Positions 59,684 to 64,000 of a DNA stretch of 64,000 nt are shown here, in pieces. The position numbers and the translations under genes were made by a program. The notes under the pieces are model-generated. The model did no database searches. It had not been told where the DNA came from and was given only the letters and a program-made list of their open reading frames with translations. How positions within the stretch are numbered: the first letter of the stretch is position 1; each line of letters begins with the position of its first letter. The stretch covers positions 2,916,521 to 2,980,520 of the forward strand of contig NZ_CM001489.1 of NCBI RefSeq assembly GCF_000262465.1, in the 5' to 3' direction. Source of the DNA: Frankia sp. QA3. GTDB taxonomy: Bacteria > Actinomycetota > Actinomycetes > Frankiales > Frankiaceae.

Positions 59684-60345
59684 CTACGCGGCGCCCAGCA
59701 GCGTCACCAACCGCTCGTTGACCGACGCCGCCGTCGCGGCCGGGTCGGCGCCACCCAGCATCACGGCGCTCACGAGGTCATCCTGGAGGATCTGTCGGGC
59801 CTGGTCGGCGTTCGGGCCGCGCAGCGGCTGGTACGGGGCGACGCTGGTGAACTGGCGGACGGCGGGCAGGATCTCCGGGGAGCTCAGCAGGTACTCGCCG
59901 AGGAACTGCCGGCCGCCGACCGTGGACTGCCGCAGCGGCAGGTAACCGATCTTCGCGGTGATGACGGTGAAGCCGGCATCGCTCGTCAGGTACTTCAGGA
60001 ACTGCCAGGCGGCCTGCTGCTTGCGGCGGTCCCGGGGCAGCACGTACAGCCCGGAGCCCGAGTAGGTCGGCCAGGCGGGCTGGTCACCGAAGGCGGGCAG
60101 TCCGGCGGTGCGCAGCGTGAATGATCCCTTCGCCGACCTGTGGAGACTGGCGAGCACCGCGGTGCTGGTCACGAGCATCCCGAGCTTGCCGGCCTTGAAC
60201 AGGCTCAGGGCGTCGGTCTCGACGATCCTCGGCTGCGCGCCCGAGTTCGTCAGGTCGCCGAGCATCGCCAGCGCGCCGACAGCCGGGGGCTCGCGAGCTG
60301 CGGCCCGCCCGTCGCGGACAGCAGCGACCCGCCGTCCAATCGCGG
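59684..60345 (-). pseudogene. Sugar ABC binding-protein remnant with frameshift
   Basis: The C-terminal 190 residues of an extracellular solute-binding protein are clear: FKAGKLGMLVTSTAVLASL, AWPTYSGSGLYVLPRD, QQAAWQFLKYLTSDAGF. Upstream, DGGSLLSATGGPQLASP continues the same protein in another frame. The shift falls in a run of five G (60285-60289). The N-terminal half and signal peptide are missing, and another gene begins at 60370 on the other strand. Non-functional. Confidence 0.65.
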
Positions 60346-60369
60346 CCGGGCCGTCTGCGGACGGACCCG

Positions 60370-61137
60370 ATGAGTCTCGGACACCAGCTGGCCGCGTGGG
60401 ATCTGCTCCCCGGCGAACTCAGCCCACAGGAACGCGTCGTCCTGCTCGCCCTGGCCGAAGACGCCCGGTCCGGCCGTGACACGTGCTCGCCTGGCCACCG
60501 TGACACGTGCTCGCCTGGCCACAAGGTCCTGACGGCGCGTACCGGGCTGGGGCGATCGCAGCTCTCCGCCACCAGCGCCCGTCTCGTCTCCCGCGGTCTG
60601 GTCGTCCTGGCCGAACGAGCACGGCGAGGCAGAAACGCCGTGTACCGACTCCTGTTCGCCGAAAGAGAGCGTCCGGCGAACCAGACCCAGAACCCGCCGA
60701 CCGGTACCGATCATGACGGGCAGAGCGTCCGGACTGCCGGGAGCCTCCCTGGCAGTTCTTCTCCCCGGAAAAACCCTGTCGCGCGAACGCGCCAGGCAGC
60801 ATCGAAGATCAGAAGGGCAGAGCCCACGATCCTGCCCCCGTCGAACGCGCCGACGAATCGGCTACGACCTGCACCGCGGCCTGACCTGTCGGCCCTGCCC
60901 GATCCGCCCGAGTGGGCGGTTGAGGCTGCCAGAGGGCACCACCAGGGCGACGATGTCGTCAGTGGAGACGCCCCTGTCGATCAGGTCCCTGATTCCGCCG
61001 TCAGCTTCGCTGACGCCGCTGCCAGGCTCGGCCTGTCCACCGGCACCGTGCACCGCTACTGCGCACCGTCTTCGGGCAAGCTACGGCGCGTCGGCACCGG
61101 GGTGTCCCTGGCGTCTGTGGAAGCACTGGCAGGCTGA
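60370..61137 (+). CDS. Helix-turn-helix protein, replication- or regulator-like
   Basis: The 255 residues begin LGHQLAAWDLLPGELSPQER, followed by a winged helix (KVLTARTGLGRSQLSATSAR, GLVVLAERARRGRNAVYRL). After a disordered Pro/Arg linker they end in a second small helix-turn-helix (SFADAAARLGLSTGTVHRYC). The first part resembles HTH domains near plasmid or ICE replication genes. Between them RDTCSPGH is duplicated by a 24-bp DNA repeat (about 60475-60522). Function is unknown. It interrupts a decayed binding-protein gene, which suggests recent rearrangement. Confidence 0.65.
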   Translation: MSLGHQLAAWDLLPGELSPQERVVLLALAEDARSGRDTCSPGHRDTCSPGHKVLTARTGLGRSQLSATSARLVSRGLVVLAERARRGRNAVYRLLFAERERPANQTQNPPTGTDHDGQSVRTAGSLPGSSSPRKNPVARTRQAASKIRRAEPTILPPSNAPTNRLRPAPRPDLSALPDPPEWAVEAARGHHQGDDVVSGDAPVDQVPDSAVSFADAAARLGLSTGTVHRYCAPSSGKLRRVGTGVSLASVEALAG

Positions 61138-61205
61138 CCGGACGGCCGGACGACGTCCACCAGGGCTACGAGTTCGGGCTAGGCCCTGGTGGGCGTTGTT
61201 GCAGG

Positions 61206-61487
61206 TCAGCCAGCCGGTGGCACCTCGTCTGCCGTCCCCCTCGTCCTGCGTGCGGGGAGTCGCGCGACAACGTCCGCTAGGAGGTCAGCAGGGCTTCGGG
61301 AGCCCCCGTTGGCCGTGTCGACCGAGCCGCCCGGGTAGAACAGGCGCACCCTGCCAGCGACCGGTATGGCGTCATGCAGCCGGCGGGCGATCTTCACCGG
61401 GTCATCTTCCAGCGCGCTGTCGTCGACCATCAGATAGGTTGCCGCCCGGTCGGGGTTCATGACGCCGATCCGCAGACGGGTGCTCAC
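61206..61487 (-). CDS. Small protein of unknown function
   Basis: The 93-residue product (starting STRLRIGVMNPDRAATYLMV) has a plausible alpha/beta core followed by an Arg-rich tail. A GAGGAGG site 10 bases before the GTG supports translation. I do not recognise the family. An AT-rich promoter-like stretch lies further upstream. Confidence 0.5.
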   Translation of the reverse strand: MSTRLRIGVMNPDRAATYLMVDDSALEDDPVKIARRLHDAIPVAGRVRLFYPGGSVDTANGGSRSPADLLADVVARLPARRTRGTADEVPPAG

Positions 61488-61673
61488 AGTGATGGAACCT
61501 CCTCAGCCCTGCCGGGGCGCTGCCGGCGGCCACGCACGTGCCGTCGGCCTGCCCGTGGATCTCTCTCGCCCTCGGACGCTAAAATAGTGCAAAAAATATA
61601 CGGTTTATCGGCAAGTGCGACGACTGGAACGCGAAACAGTCGACGGCGAGCCGGTCCGGCTAGGTTCGCGGGC
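61488..61673. promoter_or_regulatory. AT-rich promoter region
   Basis: CTAAAATAGTGCAAAAAATA, followed by TACGGTTTATC (61579-61609), is the most AT-rich stretch in this part of the window. It lies between the leftward 93-residue gene and the rightward short ORF, and is a likely promoter or nucleoid-protein target. Confidence 0.5.
61661..61666 (+). promoter_or_regulatory. -10 box of leaderless short ORF
   Basis: TAGGTT followed by 7 bases and GTG 61674 fits the leaderless pattern. The downstream frame is only 41 codons. Confidence 0.45.
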
Positions 61674-61799
61674 GTGGAACTGCGCGAGGTGATGCGCGTC
61701 GCCGACGCCGTGTCATCCGCCGCCGATCGAGTAGTGGACTACTCGCGTCGTACCCGCCCCGGCCGCGAGATCATGGCGGGGTGCGTCGGCTCGGCCTGA
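61674..61799 (+). CDS. 41-residue ORF, possibly a truncated enzyme gene
   Basis: The product VELREVMRVADAVSSAADRV and so on to VGSA starts like nitroreductase-family proteins (xELxEVxR), then loses similarity and stops. A perfect leaderless promoter box precedes it. It is either a small protein or a 5' remnant whose promoter survived. Confidence 0.35.
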   Translation: MELREVMRVADAVSSAADRVVDYSRRTRPGREIMAGCVGSA

Positions 61800-61845
61800 C
61801 GCCACCGGCCCCGGGCCGGCCGTGCGGACAAGCCGGCTTTTCACG

Positions 61846-62751
61846 ATGTCGAGCCGTCCCGGGCCGGGGACGCTGCACTGGACTGACGATGCGGTGAGCG
61901 TCAGGGGCAGAGCCACGGTGCTCCGGCCACCGCGCTGGCAGACGGGGGACGTCGTGGTCGAACATCCGGAGGTGGGCGCCCGTGGGCGCATCGAGGCGGG
62001 CGGCCAGCCGTTCGACGACCTAGCCCGGCTGCCCGCCGGGCGGTCCCGCGGCGTCCTGGAAGGCGCCTTCGACCTGCTGGACGCGCTGACCCTGGCGGGC
62101 ACGACCGGCCTGTCGGAGCTGTCCAGGATGGCGGGCCTACCGAAAACGACCACCCACCGCCTGCTCGACCAGCTCACCGAGCTCGGCATCGTGGCACGCG
62201 ACGGGCGGGATTACCGGGTCAGCCAGGCGCTGCGGCAGCTCGCCAGCCCGGACCGGCCGTTCCGCTGGCTGCGGGCCGCCACCCGGGCGCCGCTGGCGGA
62301 GCTCGCCTCGGCGTCCGGCTCGACGGCCGGGCTCTCCGTCCTGCGTGACCGCGAACTGATCACCGTCGCCTCCGTGGTCGCCCCGGGCAGCGTCATGATC
62401 GAGCCGGGGAACAGCTCCATACCGCTCGTCACCGCGTCGGGACAGGCGCTGCTGGCCGATCGCCCGGAGCTGGCCGGCCCCCCGGAGTTCTCCGACGCGC
62501 AGTGGCGGCAGACCCGGGCGATGATCCAGCAACAGGGCGCGGCGTTCGACCGGCAGGACGTCGCCACCGGCATCTGCTGCGTGGCCGCGCCGGTCCGCGG
62601 GCCGGACGGACGGGCGGTGGCGTCGTTGGCGGTGGTCGTCGTCGCCGAGACCATCCCCCGCGGCCTCGCGGACGCGGTGCGCCGATCGGCGCGGGAGATC
62701 GAGCAGCAGCTTGCCCGTCCGGTCGCCCGCGGCGGCGCCCCCGCCGGGTGA
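61846..62751 (+). CDS. IclR-family regulator
   Basis: The roughly 301-residue protein has a poorly conserved 80-residue N-part, the IclR winged helix (FDLLDALTLAGTTGLSELSR, then LPKTTTHRLLDQLTELGIV) and an effector domain (LAELASASGSTAGLSVLRD, GICCVAAPVRGPDGRAVASL). The effector and targets are unknown. The start is uncertain: GTG 61822, ATG 61846 and an internal GTG are all possible, and the domain begins near 62070. Confidence 0.82.
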   Translation: MSSRPGPGTLHWTDDAVSVRGRATVLRPPRWQTGDVVVEHPEVGARGRIEAGGQPFDDLARLPAGRSRGVLEGAFDLLDALTLAGTTGLSELSRMAGLPKTTTHRLLDQLTELGIVARDGRDYRVSQALRQLASPDRPFRWLRAATRAPLAELASASGSTAGLSVLRDRELITVASVVAPGSVMIEPGNSSIPLVTASGQALLADRPELAGPPEFSDAQWRQTRAMIQQQGAAFDRQDVATGICCVAAPVRGPDGRAVASLAVVVVAETIPRGLADAVRRSAREIEQQLARPVARGGAPAG

Positions 62752-62781
62752 CCGGCCGGGCCGTCGCCGGCCGCTCGGGGC

Positions 62782-63927
62782 TCAGCGGGCGGTCAGGAAG
62801 TCCAGCTCGCTGATCGCCACGACGTCGCCCGCCCCGCCCGGCGCGGGGAAGGCGTCGACGACCCAGATCGCGGCGTAGTCGACGCCCCGGCCGTGCAGGT
62901 CCAGCTCCTGCCGGTCGGCGGTGTCGCGCAACTGGACGATCTTGCAGTTGCCCTCGCCGAGCTGGACGCCGACCCGTTTCGGCCGCGCCTGGTTCAGCCG
63001 GGCGGGATCGGCGTCGTCCAGGCCGGCGCGGATCGCGATCCGGTCGATCCGGACCGGTTCATCGAAGCGCAGGATGAGCTTCGCGCTGCGACCAGTCGTC
63101 TGCGCGCACGGGGCCGTCAGGTCGATCGGCCGGTCGGCATGCCAGGCGGTCGCCCAGGCGCGGTTGCGGAACCCGTCGACGGCGGCCAGCGGGGGGCGGC
63201 CGGCCGGGTCTGCCCGCCCGGCGTCGGCGGGGGACCGGCTGACGCTGGCCGAGTGCACGTCGATCTCGCGGTAGGAGTGTGGCAGGATGCCCGCGGCCCG
63301 CTCGGCGACCCAGCCTCGGCAACCGCCGCCCCACGGGCCGGCGAACACCAGGGCGACGGCGACGACCGCGCCGACCGCGGCGGTGCGCATCGCCGTCACC
63401 CGGCCGGCGAGCGGCCTGTCGTAGCCGCGCCAGGCGCCCGCGGCCAGCCGCATCTCCCGGTCGAACCGGCGATGCTCGCCGTAGTCCACCAGGGGCGAGT
63501 GGTGTTCCCCGGACCCGGCCGACTGCCGGTCCCGCTCGGCGGGGGCCCATGCCTCCACCGCTTCCCCGCAGGGGCAGAACCGGCTGCCGGGCGGGTTGCT
63601 CCGCCCACACACGCACAGCGATCCTTCCCCCGCTCCCCCCACCGGCACCGGCCTGGTCCGGGGATGCGCGCCGGCCGCCCCTGCGCCGCCCGTCGCCGTG
63701 GGCGTCATCCCGGTCGCCTGTCGCTCGTCGGGCCGCACCGCCCGGAAGCCGTCGCGCGGCGGCGCGCCGAACGGCGGACCGGGATCCCCGCCGATCGGGA
63801 CCGCGCGCAGCGACCCCGGCCGCGAGTCGCGCCGCATCCGGATGCGGCCGTCCGCGGCCCTGGGCGCCGCGGGGGCCGGCGTTGCGGGCCCGCGTGGCGG
63901 CGGGTCCCCGAGGTGAGCGCCGGTCAT
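62782..63927 (-). CDS. Zinc-ribbon membrane protein with C-terminal carbohydrate-binding-like domain
   Basis: The 381 residues (from ATG 63927) have a disordered Pro/Ala N-part, a zinc ribbon (CVCGRSNPPGSRFCPCGEAV), one membrane helix (AVGAVVAVALVFAGPW) and an outer domain. The outer domain (VDGFRNRAWATAWHADRPID, RSAKLILRFDEPVRIDRIAI) resembles discoidin-like, NADase-type glycan-binding modules. The frame is open to the right edge, so the true start may lie outside the window. Role unknown, presumably cell envelope. Confidence 0.72.
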   Translation of the reverse strand: MTGAHLGDPPPRGPATPAPAAPRAADGRIRMRRDSRPGSLRAVPIGGDPGPPFGAPPRDGFRAVRPDERQATGMTPTATGGAGAAGAHPRTRPVPVGGAGEGSLCVCGRSNPPGSRFCPCGEAVEAWAPAERDRQSAGSGEHHSPLVDYGEHRRFDREMRLAAGAWRGYDRPLAGRVTAMRTAAVGAVVAVALVFAGPWGGGCRGWVAERAAGILPHSYREIDVHSASVSRSPADAGRADPAGRPPLAAVDGFRNRAWATAWHADRPIDLTAPCAQTTGRSAKLILRFDEPVRIDRIAIRAGLDDADPARLNQARPKRVGVQLGEGNCKIVQLRDTADRQELDLHGRGVDYAAIWVVDAFPAPGGAGDVVAISELDFLTAR

Positions 63928-64000
63928 CCCCGCGGCTGGTGATCCACCGAGGCGACCCGGGAAGGTGGCGGGGCCGGCGTGTGCGTCGGGCGGGTCCTCC

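Noticed and set aside
1..64000. tRNA, rRNA, riboswitch and replication-origin signals
   Set aside because: None was recognised by eye. Structured RNAs could be missed without a covariance-model search.

Overview
The window is very GC-rich, with compact coding, frequent GTG starts, leaderless genes and many F420/FMN-type oxidoreductases. It also carries an Lsr2-like nucleoid protein, a group I truncated haemoglobin and a mycofactocin-type short-chain dehydrogenase. Together these point to a filamentous actinomycete. A Frankia-like genome is my best guess, but this is inference and no 16S or other marker gene is present. I saw no tRNA or rRNA gene.

Layout. 1-7.8 kb: the start of a zinc alcohol dehydrogenase, a decayed stretch with a TetR remnant, then a tight operon of luciferase-like monooxygenase, two ABC half-exporters and a second luciferase-like monooxygenase. 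7.8-13.7 kb: LuxR regulator, secreted small protein, methyltransferase, PPOX-type oxidoreductase, Lsr2-like protein, truncated haemoglobin, a broken DUF488 gene and a beta-hydroxyacid dehydrogenase. 13.7-19.5 kb (minus strand): three translationally coupled genes, namely a nuclease-degenerate kinase fusion, a COG1112-type SF1 helicase and an unknown winged-helix-like protein. This is the best candidate for an undescribed defence system, and it recalls Mokosh in parts but not in architecture. 19.7-25.4 kb: housekeeping-like enzymes, a MarR regulator and its divergent SDR. 25.5-31 kb: a TIR-STAND-TPR protein (NLR-like), followed by an unusual membrane protein that joins a sigma-like region and a zinc-finger-like motif to five extracellular PKD domains. 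31-36.2 kb: ABC binding lipoprotein, Nudix hydrolase, DUF1707 protein, TetR and SDR.

36.3-50.2 kb is a complete type I-E CRISPR-Cas locus. The operon cas3 - cse1 - cse2 - cas7e - cas5e - cas6e - cas1 - cas2 lies on the minus strand, with three arrays of 3, 16 and 5 repeats. Each array carries the same leader-end motif on its high-coordinate side, so all three are read leftward. The small array directly follows cas2, and its leader overlaps the cas2 coding end. The large array is read toward cas3. The third array abuts the stop codon of a convergent hydrolase gene. An IS5-family element with a frameshifted transposase sits between cas3 and cse1.

50.2-64 kb: a short membrane ORF, TetR plus luciferase-like oxidoreductase, a flavodoxin-like protein, a CYTH-CHAD protein, fdhD next to a stub of its formate dehydrogenase partner, a YefM-YoeB toxin-antitoxin pair with TGTACA-type operator boxes, enoyl-CoA hydratase, PPOX oxidoreductase, azoreductase, a frameshifted sugar-binding protein remnant, an HTH protein, IclR, and a zinc-ribbon membrane protein at the right edge. 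Remnant genes and short in-frame tandem duplications recur throughout, which suggests an accessory, actively remodelled chromosome region.
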